A DNA stretch of 64,000 nucleotides from Serinicoccus marinus DSM 15273 (GTDB taxonomy: Bacteria > Actinomycetota > Actinomycetes > Actinomycetales > Dermatophilaceae), in NCBI RefSeq assembly GCF_008386315.1, contig NZ_CP043808.1:2108001-2172000 (forward strand). The letters are read 5' to 3'. Positions 29,524-38,337 of this stretch are shown piece by piece. The notes beneath the pieces were generated by a model. That model was not told the DNA's origin. It made no database searches and saw only the letters and a list, made by a program, of their open reading frames with translations. Every line of letters starts with the position of its first letter. The stretch's first letter is position 1. The position numbers were made by a program, and so were the translations under genes.

Positions 29524-30060
29524 TCACCCCTCGTCCTCGAGCAACCCGTCCTTCCGGGCCCGCTCGACCAGAGCACGGACGGTCTCGGCGTCCACGCCCT
29601 CGTCGAGGTGCCGGCCGCGGACCTCGGCCGCGCCGAGGTCGCGCCGCTCCTGCTCGGGGACCTCCTCGCGGGCGGGGTTGAGGATCGTGAGCTCCTCCTC
29701 GGTGAGGTGGTGCTGCAGCACCTCGTTCATGGCCTCGACGGCGTCGTCGAACTTCTGCGTGTCCGTGCCGGCGCACTCGAGCAGGTCCAGCAGCGCCTGG
29801 TTGATCTCGGCGTGCTCCTCCTCACCGTGCTCGGCCTCGTGCGCGTCGATGGCGTCCTTGCGCCGCAGCCGGGGGTAGACCTTCTCCTCCTCGGCCTCGC
29901 CGTGGGCGATGAGGACGCTGGCGAAGGCCGCGCGGGCCGCGGCACGGTCGCTGGAGCTGTCGCGCAGGTCGCGCATGAGGGCCTCGAAGAGCCGGTGGTC
30001 GTCGAGGATCAGGTCGACGACGTCGCCGGACACGGGACGCGGGATGGTGTAGTCGCTCAT
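29524..30060 (-). CDS. Hemerythrin/HHE-domain protein
   Basis: 178 residues. HHE-type iron-binding histidines are visible: LILDDHRLFEALM, LIAHGEAEEEKVYPRL, and LQHHLTEEELTIL, matching the HxxxE helices of hemerythrin-like proteins. Such proteins bind a diiron site and sense or store oxygen or nitric oxide, or protect against oxidants. The last ~35 residues form a charged helix. It sits between rsmD and coaD, an unusual intruder in that pair. ATG at 30060. Confidence 0.82.
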   Translation of the reverse strand: MSDYTIPRPVSGDVVDLILDDHRLFEALMRDLRDSSSDRAAARAAFASVLIAHGEAEEEKVYPRLRRKDAIDAHEAEHGEEEHAEINQALLDLLECAGTDTQKFDDAVEAMNEVLQHHLTEEELTILNPAREEVPEQERRDLGAAEVRGRHLDEGVDAETVRALVERARKDGLLEDEG

Positions 30061-30085
30061 GCCGCGATCCTCCCAGGGTGGCCGC

Positions 30086-30661
30086 TCAGGCGCCCGCCGG
30101 GCCGGTCGGCTCGGCCAGGTGCAGCGCGGTCTCGCCGTAGCGCCGGGTGTCGAGGTGGCGCAGCGTCTCCGGCCAGGGCGGCCGCGGCGACCGGGCGCTG
30201 CGCTCGACCACGACGAGCGCGTCCGGGTCCAGCCAGCCGCCCGAGCCGAGCGCGTGGAGGACGCCGGCGAGCTCGGCGTCGGGCAGCGGGTAGGGCGGGT
30301 CGAGCAGCGCGAGGTGGTAGGCGTGCCCGCCCGGGCCGGCGGCCAGCACCGGGCCGACCGGACCCACGACCACCTCGACGCCCGGCAGCGCCAGCTCCTC
30401 GGCGCTGCGCCCGATGAGCCGGGCGGTGGCCCGGTGCCGCTCCACGGCGAGCACACGGGCTGCGCCGCGCGAGGCCGCCTCCAGCCCGAGCGCGCCGGAC
30501 CCGGCATACAGGTCCAGCACGGAGCAGCCCTCCAGGTCGAGCAGCGACTCGATCCGGGAGAACATCGCCTCGCGCACCCGGTCGGTGGTGGGCCGGGTGC
30601 CGGCGCCTCGAGGGGTATGCACGGTGCGCCCGCCGGCGCACCCCGCGATGATCCTGGTCAT
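30086..30661 (-). CDS. rsmD: 16S rRNA (guanine966-N2)-methyltransferase RsmD
   Basis: 191 residues with the SAM-binding VLDLYAGSGALGLEAASRGA and the catalytic DPPYPLPD motif near residue 120. The N-terminus MTRIIAGCAGGR is typical. It modifies G966 in the 30S head. Four bases separate it from the recG stop, suggesting a recG-rsmD transcript. Confidence 0.93.
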   Translation of the reverse strand: MTRIIAGCAGGRTVHTPRGAGTRPTTDRVREAMFSRIESLLDLEGCSVLDLYAGSGALGLEAASRGAARVLAVERHRATARLIGRSAEELALPGVEVVVGPVGPVLAAGPGGHAYHLALLDPPYPLPDAELAGVLHALGSGGWLDPDALVVVERSARSPRPPWPETLRHLDTRRYGETALHLAEPTGPAGA

Positions 30662-30665
30662 CGCC

Positions 30666-32981
30666 TCACCCCCGCTCCAGGAAGGCGGCGCTGGTCGCGT
30701 CCAGACGGGTCAGTGCGTCGGCCAGCTCGGGATGGCGACTCAGCTCGGGGTCGGACTCCACGGTGCGCCAGGCCGCCTCGTGCGCCTGCACGATGAGGTC
30801 CTCGTCGCGGGCCAGCCGCAGGAAGCGCAGGCCGCTACGGCCGCCGCTCTGGCTGGCGCCGAGGACGTCGCCCTCGCGCCGGCTCTCCAGGTCGATGCGA
30901 GCCAGCTCGAAGCCGTCGGTGGTGGCGGCCACCTGCTCCAGCCGCTCGATCGCGGCGGGGTCCACGCCCTCACCCTGCGTCACGAGCAGCGCCAGCCCGG
31001 GACGACCGCCACGGCCGACCCGCCCCCGCAGCTGGTGCAGCTGGGAGATGCCGAACCGGTCGGCGTCCAGCAGCACCATCGTCGTCGCGTCCGGGACGTC
31101 GACGCCGACCTCGATGACGGTGGTCGAGACCAGGACCTCCACCCGCCCCGCGGCGAAGGCCTGCATGACGGCGTCCTTGTCCTCGGCCGGCATCCGGCCG
31201 TGCAGCACCTCGATCCGCAGGTCGCGCGTCGCCGGCAGCTCGCGCAGGCACCGGGCGACCTGGTGGACCCCGTGCAGCCCGGGCGGTCCGGCGGACCCCT
31301 CCGGCATCTCGAGCAGACCGAGGAGGTCGGCGCCGTCCTCGCCCTGCGGCGCTCCGTGCCCGACCTCTCCGCCCAGCGGCAGGCCCGGACCGTCGGTGCC
31401 CGAGCCCGGCAGGTCCGGGTCGTCCGGATCCCCGATGCGGGGGCACACGACATACACCTGACCGCCACCGCGCACCTCCTCGGCGACCCGTTGCCAGGTG
31501 CGGCGCACCCAGTCGGGGCGTCGACCGTCGACGACGTGACTGCTGATCGGGCGGCGCCCGCCGGGCAGCTCGCGCAACGTGGAGATCTCCATGTCGCCGT
31601 AGACGGTCATCGCCACGGTGCGCGGGATCGGGGTCGCGGTCATGACCAGCACGTGCGGGGAGGTGCCCTCGGGAGCCTTGGCGCGCAGCGCGTCGCGCTG
31701 CTCGACCCCGAACCGGTGCTGCTCGTCGACGACGACCAGACCCAGCTCGGCGAACTGGACGTGCTGCTGGATCAGCGCGTGGGTGCCGACCACGATCCCG
31801 GCCTCGCCCGAGGCGGCGGCCAGCAGCGCCTGCTTGCGGTCCCCCGCCGACTGGCTGCCGGTGAGCAGGGCCAACCGGGTGCCCTCCTCCAGACCGCCGA
31901 GCAGCCCGGCCTCGGCGATCGGGCCGAGCAGCTGGCTGATCGAGCGGTGGTGCTGCGCGGCGAGGACCTCGGTCGGGGCGAGCAGCGCCGCCTGCCCGCC
32001 GGAGTCGACGACGGCGAGCATGGCGAACAGGGCGAGCACGGTCTTGCCCGACCCGACCTCGCCCTGGAGCAGGCGGTGCATGGGGACCTCGCGGGCCAGG
32101 TCGCCGAGGAGCTCGGCGAGGACGGCCTCCTGGCCCTCGGTGAGCGCGAACGGCAGCCGGTCGCGCAGCCGCTGCCCGAGCCCCTGCTCCGCCGGCACCC
32201 GGGGGCGGGCGGGCACCGCCTCGCTGGACCGGCGCACCCGGGCGAGCTGGGCCTGGACCGTGAAGGCCTCGCCGAACTTGAGCCGCCACCGGCCCCTGCG
32301 GTGGTCCGCCTCCGTGCCGGGCCGGTGGACCAACCGGTAGGCCTCGAGCAGGCCGGGCAGACCCACCTGCCGCCGCACCTGCGCGGGGACCGGGTCCGGC
32401 AGCTCGTCGAGCTGGTGGAAGACCAGGTCGAGGCACTGGCCGTGGACGATGGGTGACAGACCCTTGGTCGCGGTGTAGACCGGGACCAGACCGTCGAGGA
32501 GCCACTGCGCCCCGCCCTCGCCGCCCTCGCTCAGCGTGGCGTAGTCCGGGTGGGTCAGCTGCAGCGTGTCGCGCCACACCCCCACCTGCCCGGAGCAGAC
32601 GACCCGGACCCCGGTTCGGAGCCGGTCCTGGTGCCCGTAGGGCTTGAAGAAGGTCAGCTGGATCGTCCCGCCCGCGTCGTCCGCGACGTCCACGACGAGC
32701 CGGCGGCCGCGCCGGTTGCGCATCTGGTGGGTGGTCGCGGTGCGCACCGTCCCCACGACCACGACGTCCTCGCCGTGCGGCAGGTCGCGGAAGGCCGTGG
32801 GCCGGGTGGGGTCGAGGTAGGTGCGGGGCAACCAGTCGAGCAGCTGGCCCACGGTCCTGATCCCCCGCGCCCGCTGCAGCGTCTGCGCACTGGCCCCGAC
32901 GAGGTCGCGCAGCCCGAAGTCGAGCGGGTTGCCCTCGCCGTCGGCCACGGGGCGCAGGTGGGCGCGTCCGGCGCCCGCCAT
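30666..32981 (-). CDS. recG: ATP-dependent DNA helicase RecG
   Basis: 771 residues. A wedge/OB domain comes first (GEDVVVVGTVRTA ... RLRTGVRVVCSGQVG), then helicase domains with Walker A GEVGSGKT, the RecG-type DEQH box in VVDEQHRFGVEQR, and TATPIPRTVA. The C-terminal part has the QLRGRVGRG motif. It remodels stalled forks and branched DNA. An insert of about 40 residues rich in Gly/Pro (near 515-555) is not usual. The ATG at 32981 overlaps the stop of the DAK2 gene (TGATG); a GTG one codon earlier is possible. Confidence 0.95.
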   Translation of the reverse strand: MAGAGRAHLRPVADGEGNPLDFGLRDLVGASAQTLQRARGIRTVGQLLDWLPRTYLDPTRPTAFRDLPHGEDVVVVGTVRTATTHQMRNRRGRRLVVDVADDAGGTIQLTFFKPYGHQDRLRTGVRVVCSGQVGVWRDTLQLTHPDYATLSEGGEGGAQWLLDGLVPVYTATKGLSPIVHGQCLDLVFHQLDELPDPVPAQVRRQVGLPGLLEAYRLVHRPGTEADHRRGRWRLKFGEAFTVQAQLARVRRSSEAVPARPRVPAEQGLGQRLRDRLPFALTEGQEAVLAELLGDLAREVPMHRLLQGEVGSGKTVLALFAMLAVVDSGGQAALLAPTEVLAAQHHRSISQLLGPIAEAGLLGGLEEGTRLALLTGSQSAGDRKQALLAAASGEAGIVVGTHALIQQHVQFAELGLVVVDEQHRFGVEQRDALRAKAPEGTSPHVLVMTATPIPRTVAMTVYGDMEISTLRELPGGRRPISSHVVDGRRPDWVRRTWQRVAEEVRGGGQVYVVCPRIGDPDDPDLPGSGTDGPGLPLGGEVGHGAPQGEDGADLLGLLEMPEGSAGPPGLHGVHQVARCLRELPATRDLRIEVLHGRMPAEDKDAVMQAFAAGRVEVLVSTTVIEVGVDVPDATTMVLLDADRFGISQLHQLRGRVGRGGRPGLALLVTQGEGVDPAAIERLEQVAATTDGFELARIDLESRREGDVLGASQSGGRSGLRFLRLARDEDLIVQAHEAAWRTVESDPELSRHPELADALTRLDATSAAFLERG

Positions 32982-34641
32982 CACTCGACCCCCAGCAGCA
33001 CGGTATAGGTGGGCTGGCCCCCGTCCAGCACGCTCTGCTCGACCTCGCTGCCCGCGCAGCGGTCGGCGAGGGCCTGCGCCATGACGTCGCGGACCTGTCG
33101 TCGGCGTCCTCCCCGAGCAGCGCCGTCAGCAGCTCGACCCCGTCGTGCCAGATCGTGTCGAGCACCCACCGCGCGGCAGGCTCCAGGTCGTCCTCGACGG
33201 CGACGATCGCGTGGTCCACGATGCCCAGCCACTGGCCCGGTCGGCACGGACCGACCGGGGTCTCGGCCGCCCGGTCGGCGCGGGTGAGCGCACCCCCGTG
33301 CACCGCCGAGGCCGCCGCCGTCATCGCGTCCAGGACCGGCCCCAACCGGCCTGCCGGGTCGAGCACGGCGAGCGCGGCCAGGCCCTCCAGGAGGGTGCGG
33401 GTCGGCACGACCTCGACCTCCAGGCCCTCGCGCCGCGCCTCCGCGGCGGCGGCGCGGGCGACCATGAGCGTGTCGCCGTCGTTGGGCAGGATGACGACCG
33501 ACGCACCGGTGCTGGCGCGCACCGCGGCGAGCAGCTCTCCGGTCGGGGCGCGACGACGCGGACCGCTGGGCACCAGCACGGCGCCGCCGTCCGACATCAG
33601 CCGGGTCACCCCGTCGCCGAGGGCGCACGAGACCACTCCGATGCCCTGCGGCAGGGGCGAGACCGGGTGCGGGTGCTCACGTCCCTCCGTGCCGTCTCCG
33701 GGGCTCAGCGACGTCTGCCGCACCTCGCTGACGACCCCCGCCAGCCCTCCGGCCTCGATGGCCGCGGCGGTGTCCTCCTCCTCGACGTGCGCGTGGACCT
33801 GGAACTCTGCGGGGCCACCCGCGACGGCGACGGAGTCCCCGAGATGCGTCAGGTGGGCCCGCAGCCGCTCGGCGCGCTCGGGGTCGCTGCCGCTCAGGAG
33901 GTACATCACCTCGACGGCCTCCTCCGACGTCGTGCCCCGACCCGAGGTCGGCCCGGGCGTCGCGGCCCACCAGTGCGGCACCTCGCCGTCCGCGCCGGCG
34001 GGGCGCTCGTCGAGGACGGCGTGCAGCGCCTCGACGACGAGGACCAGCCCTGCCCCGCCGGCGTCGACCACGCCCGCGTCGCGCAGCTCGGGCAGCTGCT
34101 CGGGAGTGCGTGCCAGGGCGCGCTGCGCCGCCTCCAGCGCCGCGTCGACGACCACGAGGACGTCCTGCGCGCCCTCGTCGACCGCGCCCCGGGCGCCGAC
34201 CGCGGCCGCCCGGGCGACGGTGAGGATGGTGCCCTCCACGGGTGCGGCGAGCGCCTCCCACGCGCTGCGCGAGGCGGACTCGAAGGCGTCGGCGACCTCG
34301 CGCGGGCCGGCCACGTCGACGTCGGGGGCCACCGCGTCGGCCAGCCCGCGGGTGAGCTGGGCCAGGATGACGCCCGAGTTGCCGCGGGCCGCCAGGAGCA
34401 TGCCCCGCGCGATGAGGGCGAGCCCCTCCCGGAGCCGGTCGGTGCCGCCGCCGCTCTCGAAACGCACCCGCACGTGCTCCAGCGCGCCGTCGAGGGTGAG
34501 GTACATGTTGGTGCCGGTGTCGCCGTCCGCCACCGGGAAGACGTTGAGCGCGTCGACCTGCTCCCGCGCCGCCGCCAGCGACAGCCGCGCGGTGACCGCC
34601 CAGCGGCGGGCGGTCACGAGGTCGAGCGCGGGTCCGGGCAC
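32981..34641 (-). CDS. DAK2-domain / FakA-like kinase (C-terminal frameshift)
   Basis: About 553 residues when restored. An N-terminal DhaL/DAK2 kinase domain shows [17 protein letters not shown] at 33-49 (nucleotide-Mg aspartates) and [16 protein letters not shown]; the C-terminal half is the FakA/YloV domain ([17 protein letters not shown]). In Firmicutes FakA phosphorylates FakB-bound fatty acids; the actinobacterial partner is not visible here. The frame breaks near 33096-33102 and one extra base joins it to the conserved end ([11 protein letters not shown] ... YTVLLGVE). Read as is, translation would continue out of frame into recG. Upstream of recG, with overlapping stop and start. Confidence 0.85.
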
Positions 34642-34736
34642 GGCACCAACCTAGTGCCCGGCGCCGACGCCGTCCGCGGCGCCACAGGCATACCGTGGAG
34701 GTGCGGCGACGCACGGTCGTCGTCCGCCGCGATGAT

Positions 34737-34766
34737 TTGGGCGCCGTGTCGCGGTTCCGGTACGCT
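34737..34766 (+). promoter_or_regulatory. Probable rpmB promoter
   Basis: TTGGGC (34737-34742) and TACGCT (34761-34766) are 18 bp apart, a good housekeeping-sigma match for an actinobacterium, and lie about 70 bp upstream of the rpmB start with AGGAG just before it. Confidence 0.5.
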
Positions 34767-34835
34767 GGACCGGTTGCCCGCGCCGCGCTGCTGCGGGCCC
34801 GAGACCTTTCACCGGACGACCTTCAGGAGAACACC

Positions 34836-35021
34836 GTGGCTGCCACTTGCGACGTCTGCGGCAAGGGACCGAGCTTCGGTCACAGCATCTCGCACTCGCA
34901 CCGCCGCACCAAGCGCCGCTGGAACCCGAACATCCAGCGTGTCCGCACCACCGCGGGCGGCACCGCCAAGCGGATGAACGTCTGCACCTCCTGCCTCAAG
35001 GCGGGCAAGGTCACCCGCTGA
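34836..35021 (+). CDS. rpmB: 50S ribosomal protein bL28
   Basis: 61 residues, GTG start at 34836 behind AGGAG. Cysteine pairs CDVCG and CTSC show the zinc-binding form. It is a single-gene unit divergent from the DAK2 gene, with its own promoter and two 3' hairpins. Actinobacteria often carry a zinc-free paralogue elsewhere; only this copy is in the window. Confidence 0.96.
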   Translation: MAATCDVCGKGPSFGHSISHSHRRTKRRWNPNIQRVRTTAGGTAKRMNVCTSCLKAGKVTR

Positions 35022-35029
35022 CCCTCCGC

Positions 35030-35081
35030 TGACGGCAGGTTGCCGTCATCTGCCGGCGCTCCTCGTCAGGGGGGCGCCGGC
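35030..35081 (+). terminator. Twin hairpins after rpmB
   Basis: TGACGGCA/TGCCGTCA (35030-35048, 3-nt loop) is followed by GCCGGCGC/GCGCCGGC (35052-35081). They lie between the rpmB stop and the convergent thiL end and probably terminate both. Confidence 0.65.
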
Positions 35082-35115
35082 TCTGCTGTGCCCGGCGGCA
35101 GCACCGGTCCCGGTC

Positions 35116-36159
35116 TCAGCCGCCGAAATGGTCCCAGCCGCCGCCGTCCGGGTCCAGGGCCTGCTCCCCCAGCCGCACGGTCGGCTCCCCCTGCACCTGC
35201 TCGGCACCCCCGAGGACGACCCACCCCGTCGGCACCGCGCCGACCGGGAAGGTCGCGAGCAGCTCGTGCTCCTCACCGCCGCCGAGCACGGCGCGCCGGG
35301 CCGCCTCCAGCCCCAGCTCGGGCGCGAGCCGGGCGGCGAGGTCGTCGACGGCCGCCTCGTCCAGCAAGAGGTCGACGCCGCTGGCGCGCGCCACCCGACC
35401 CCCGTCGCGGCCCAGCCCGTCCGAGACGTCGATCATCGCCGTGGCCCCGGCGAGCGCCGCCACCGGACCCTGCTCGAGGTCCACCCACGGCCGGAGGTGG
35501 TGGTCGACCCAGCGGCCCTGGCGCGCCCCGGCCCGGAGCTGCTCGAACCCCGCGTGGGAGCGACCCAGCGGTCCGGACACCGCGAGGACGTCGCCCGGTC
35601 GGGCGCCGCTGCGCAGCACCGCACCCGGTATGCCCTCGGCCAGCTCCCCGAGCGCCGTCACCGACACTGCGACCACCCCCGGGCCGGCGGCGCTGAGGTC
35701 GCCCCCGACGACGGGGACCCCGGCGCGGGAGCAGGCGCGGGCGAGCCCGGTCGTGAGGTCGCGGCACCAGGCGAGCGGCAGCTCCCGATCGCAGAGCAGG
35801 GTCACCAGCACCCCCGTCCCCCGGCCGCCCATCGAGGCCAGGTCGGCGAGGTTCTGGGTGACGATCTTCTCGCCCACGTCCTGACCGGTCGACCACGCGT
35901 CCAGCCAGTCCTGACCACGCACCATCGTGTCCGTGGTCGCCAGGACGGCGCCGGTGTGCACGCGCAGGTGGGCGGTGTCGTCGCCCGGCCCGACGACGAC
36001 GTCGCGCAGGCTCTCCGCGGCCGCCCCGTGCTCGGCGAGCACGCCGAAGACCTCGCCGAGGATGCCGCGCTCCCCCACCTCGCCGACGGTCCGCCCGCCC
36101 TCGCCCACCTCGCCGACGGTTCGCCCGCCCTCGCCCGGAGGCTCGCTCGTGCTGCTCAC
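35116..36159 (-). CDS. thiL: Thiamine-monophosphate kinase
   Basis: 347 residues of the PurM/ThiL fold. GPGDDTAHL, the metal-binding VLATTDTMV, NLADLASMGG and IDVSDGLGRD are family motifs. It phosphorylates thiamine monophosphate to the active diphosphate cofactor. The GTG at 36159 is chosen; the first ~30 residues contain a 10-residue tandem repeat (GGRTVGEVGE, twice) encoded by a 30-bp direct repeat, which is not part of the conserved fold. Divergent from the Lrp-type gene. Confidence 0.92.
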   Translation of the reverse strand: MSSTSEPPGEGGRTVGEVGEGGRTVGEVGERGILGEVFGVLAEHGAAAESLRDVVVGPGDDTAHLRVHTGAVLATTDTMVRGQDWLDAWSTGQDVGEKIVTQNLADLASMGGRGTGVLVTLLCDRELPLAWCRDLTTGLARACSRAGVPVVGGDLSAAGPGVVAVSVTALGELAEGIPGAVLRSGARPGDVLAVSGPLGRSHAGFEQLRAGARQGRWVDHHLRPWVDLEQGPVAALAGATAMIDVSDGLGRDGGRVARASGVDLLLDEAAVDDLAARLAPELGLEAARRAVLGGGEEHELLATFPVGAVPTGWVVLGGAEQVQGEPTVRLGEQALDPDGGGWDHFGG

Positions 36160-36202
36160 CCCCGCACGGTAGCCTCCGTGCAACCGAGCAGGAGGCAGCA
36201 CC

Positions 36203-36436
36203 GTGGTCAAGGCATACATCCTCGTCCAGACCGAGGTCGGCGTCTCCGCGCGCGTCACCCGGGCGATCCGCGAGCTCGACGGCGTCCAGAGCGCCGAGGA
36301 CGTGGCCGGTCCCTACGACGTCATCGTGCAGGTGCAGGCACCGACGGTGCAGGAGCTGGGCCGCGGCGTCATCGCGCACGTCCTGGCGGTGCCCGGGATC
36401 ACCCGCACCACGACGTGCACAGTCGTCGAGCTCTGA
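36203..36436 (+). CDS. Lrp/AsnC ligand-binding-domain protein (no DNA-binding domain)
   Basis: 77 residues that match only the RAM/ligand-binding half of Lrp/AsnC regulators (VKAYILVQTEVG ... VQSAEDVAGPYDVIVQVQA). Such stand-alone domains oligomerise and may bind amino acids; they have no helix-turn-helix. GTG start at 36203. The lipoprotein gene downstream overlaps its end by 22 bp. Confidence 0.88.
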   Translation: MVKAYILVQTEVGVSARVTRAIRELDGVQSAEDVAGPYDVIVQVQAPTVQELGRGVIAHVLAVPGITRTTTCTVVEL

Positions 36437-36897
36437 GGCCGCGGGCCGGGCTGCTGGCGGCCGCGCTCGGGCTGGTCTCGCTCACGGCGTGCGGCGAGGG
36501 CGCGGTGCGCGCGGTCCCCTTCGACGCCTCCGACTCCGCGGTATGCCTGGAGGTCGCCGCCCGGTGGCCCGGGACGATCGGTCCCTACGAGGCGCGGGTG
36601 ACCGCGGTGCAGTCCGAGGGGGTCGCGGCCTGGGGCGAACCGCCGATCGTCGCCCGGTGCGGCAAGGCGCCGCCCGGGCCGACGACCGACCCCTGCATCG
36701 ACGTCGGCGGGGTCGACTGGGTCGCGACGGTGCTCGACGACGGCGGCACGATGTTCACGACCTACGGACGGGACCCGGCGATCGAGGTCCTCGTGCCGGA
36801 GAGCTACGACAGCCACCCGCTGCTCCTGCCGCCGCTGGACGACGCCGCCCGGGTGGTCCCGCAGACGCTGGGCGAGTGCTCCTCGCCGCAGGGCTGA
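36415..36897 (+). CDS. DUF3515 lipoprotein
   Basis: 160 residues from a GTG at 36415, overlapping the preceding gene. A signal peptide (RPRAGLLAAALGLVSLTAC) ends in the lipobox LTAC, so it should be lipidated and exported. The mature part is the DUF3515 domain with paired cysteines and a PPIVARCG motif. Function unknown. A rarer CTG start at 36433 is the alternative. Confidence 0.75.
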   Translation: MHSRRALRPRAGLLAAALGLVSLTACGEGAVRAVPFDASDSAVCLEVAARWPGTIGPYEARVTAVQSEGVAAWGEPPIVARCGKAPPGPTTDPCIDVGGVDWVATVLDDGGTMFTTYGRDPAIEVLVPESYDSHPLLLPPLDDAARVVPQTLGECSSPQG

Positions 36898-36936
36898 CCG
36901 GCGGCGGTCTGCCGCTGCGCCGGCCTTGCCTGAGGC

Positions 36937-38121
36937 TCAGCGCAGACCGAGCGGACGCTCCAGCGCCAGCGTGATGAGCTCGTCGACCAGCTCGGGGTAG
37001 GAGACGCCCGAGGCCGCCCAGGCCTGGGGGTACATCGAGTAGGGCGTGAAGCCGGGCATGGTGTTGATCTCGTTGAGCACCACCTCGCCGCGCGGCGTGA
37101 CGAAGAAGTCCACGCGGGAGAGCCCCTCCGCGTCGGCGGCCTCGAAGGCGAGCGCAGCGATCCGGCGGATCTCGTCGCGGACGTCGTCCGGGATGTCCGC
37201 GGGGGCGGTGATCTGCACGCTGGCCTCGTCGAGGTACTTCGCCTCGAAGTCGTAGAAGTCGTGCCCGCCGCTGACGACGATCTCCCCGCACTCGCTGACT
37301 CTGGGCAGCGCCGAGCCGCGCCCGCCGAGCACGCCGCACTCGATCTCGCGCCCGTCGATGCCCTGCTCGACGAGCACCTTGGGGTCGTGGTCGCGGGCCT
37401 TCTCGATCGCGACCTCGAGCTCCTCCGGGCGCTCCACCTTGGCGACGCCCACCGACGAGCCGGCCCGCGCGGGCTTGACGAAGACCGGGAAGAGCAGGGC
37501 GCTCGCGGCCTCCAGCGCCGCCTCGCGGTCTCGCTGCCACTGCCGGTCGGTGATGACGGCATACGGCGCCACCGGCAGCCCGGCAGCGGCGAAGACCACC
37601 TTCATGACGTGCTTGTCCATCATCGCGGCGGAGGCCAGGACACCGCAGCCGACGTAGGGCAGGTCGGCGAGCTCCAGCATCCCCTGGATGGTGCCGTCCT
37701 CCCCGAACGGCCCGTGCAGCAGCGGGAAGACGACGTCGACCTCGCCGAGGGAGTGCACCTGACCGTCGCGACCGGTCCAGGTCCACTCGTGGTCCACTCC
37801 GCCGAGCGGCACGAAGACCTGACGCCCGGTGTCCTGCACCTGCGGCAGCCGCCCGTCCCGGATCTCCAGCGCCTCCGGGTCGTCCTCGACGAGCACCCAG
37901 TGCCCTTCGCGGGTGATGCCCACCGGCACGACGGCATACCGCTCACGATCCAGCGCCCGGAGCACGCTGGCCGCGGTGGCGCAGGAGATCGCGTGCTCGT
38001 CCGAGCGCCCGCCGAAGACGAGGGCCACACGGTGCCGGGTGTCGGCGGACCGCTGCGTGCCGGCGCTGGTGTCCTCGTCGGGGCTCACGGCGGGGTCGGT
38101 GCGCTGGGTGGGGGCATCCAT
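36937..38121 (-). CDS. ddl: D-alanine--D-alanine ligase
   Basis: 394 residues of the ATP-grasp family. N-terminal VALVFGGRSDEHAIS, the glycine-rich loop KPARAGSSVGVAKVE, and the metal site RVDFFVTPRGEVVLNEINTMPGF. It makes the D-Ala-D-Ala dipeptide for peptidoglycan. A region rich in acidic residues and Pro opens the protein. It follows gpsA after 216 bp that hold a strong inverted repeat. Confidence 0.95.
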   Translation of the reverse strand: MDAPTQRTDPAVSPDEDTSAGTQRSADTRHRVALVFGGRSDEHAISCATAASVLRALDRERYAVVPVGITREGHWVLVEDDPEALEIRDGRLPQVQDTGRQVFVPLGGVDHEWTWTGRDGQVHSLGEVDVVFPLLHGPFGEDGTIQGMLELADLPYVGCGVLASAAMMDKHVMKVVFAAAGLPVAPYAVITDRQWQRDREAALEAASALLFPVFVKPARAGSSVGVAKVERPEELEVAIEKARDHDPKVLVEQGIDGREIECGVLGGRGSALPRVSECGEIVVSGGHDFYDFEAKYLDEASVQITAPADIPDDVRDEIRRIAALAFEAADAEGLSRVDFFVTPRGEVVLNEINTMPGFTPYSMYPQAWAASGVSYPELVDELITLALERPLGLR

Positions 38122-38218
38122 ATCGGGACGAGCCTAACCAGTGAGGGGCGGGCCACCCCGCAGACCCACCGGGCACGACCTCCGACGCGTGAGGGCCGCT
38201 CTCCAGGTCGTCTCCGGG

Positions 38219-38289
38219 CCGGTTCGTCCACCGGGCGCCTCGACGTCAGATCGGAGCCTCCTCGAGGAGGCGCCGATCTGACGAACCGG
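38219..38289. terminator. Nested inverted repeat between gpsA and ddl
   Basis: An inner near-perfect 40-bp palindrome (38244-38283, arms CGTCAGATCGG...CCGATCTGACG, one mismatch pair) sits inside an outer repeat CCGGTTCGTC (38219-38228) / GACGAACCGG (38280-38289). The arms overlap, so two alternative stems are possible. A terminator or processing site of the gpsA transcript is likely; the alternative pairing could also regulate ddl. Confidence 0.55.
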
Positions 38290-38337
38290 CTCGCAGTGCT
38301 CCCCCGGGGCGCGTCGGAGTGAGACCGACACGGCTCG

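Noticed and set aside
30970..34641. A 1223-codon minus-strand frame spanning the DAK2 gene and recG
   Set aside because: Only the first part is the real DAK2 protein; after the frameshift it is the wrong frame across recG, so it is not a fusion.
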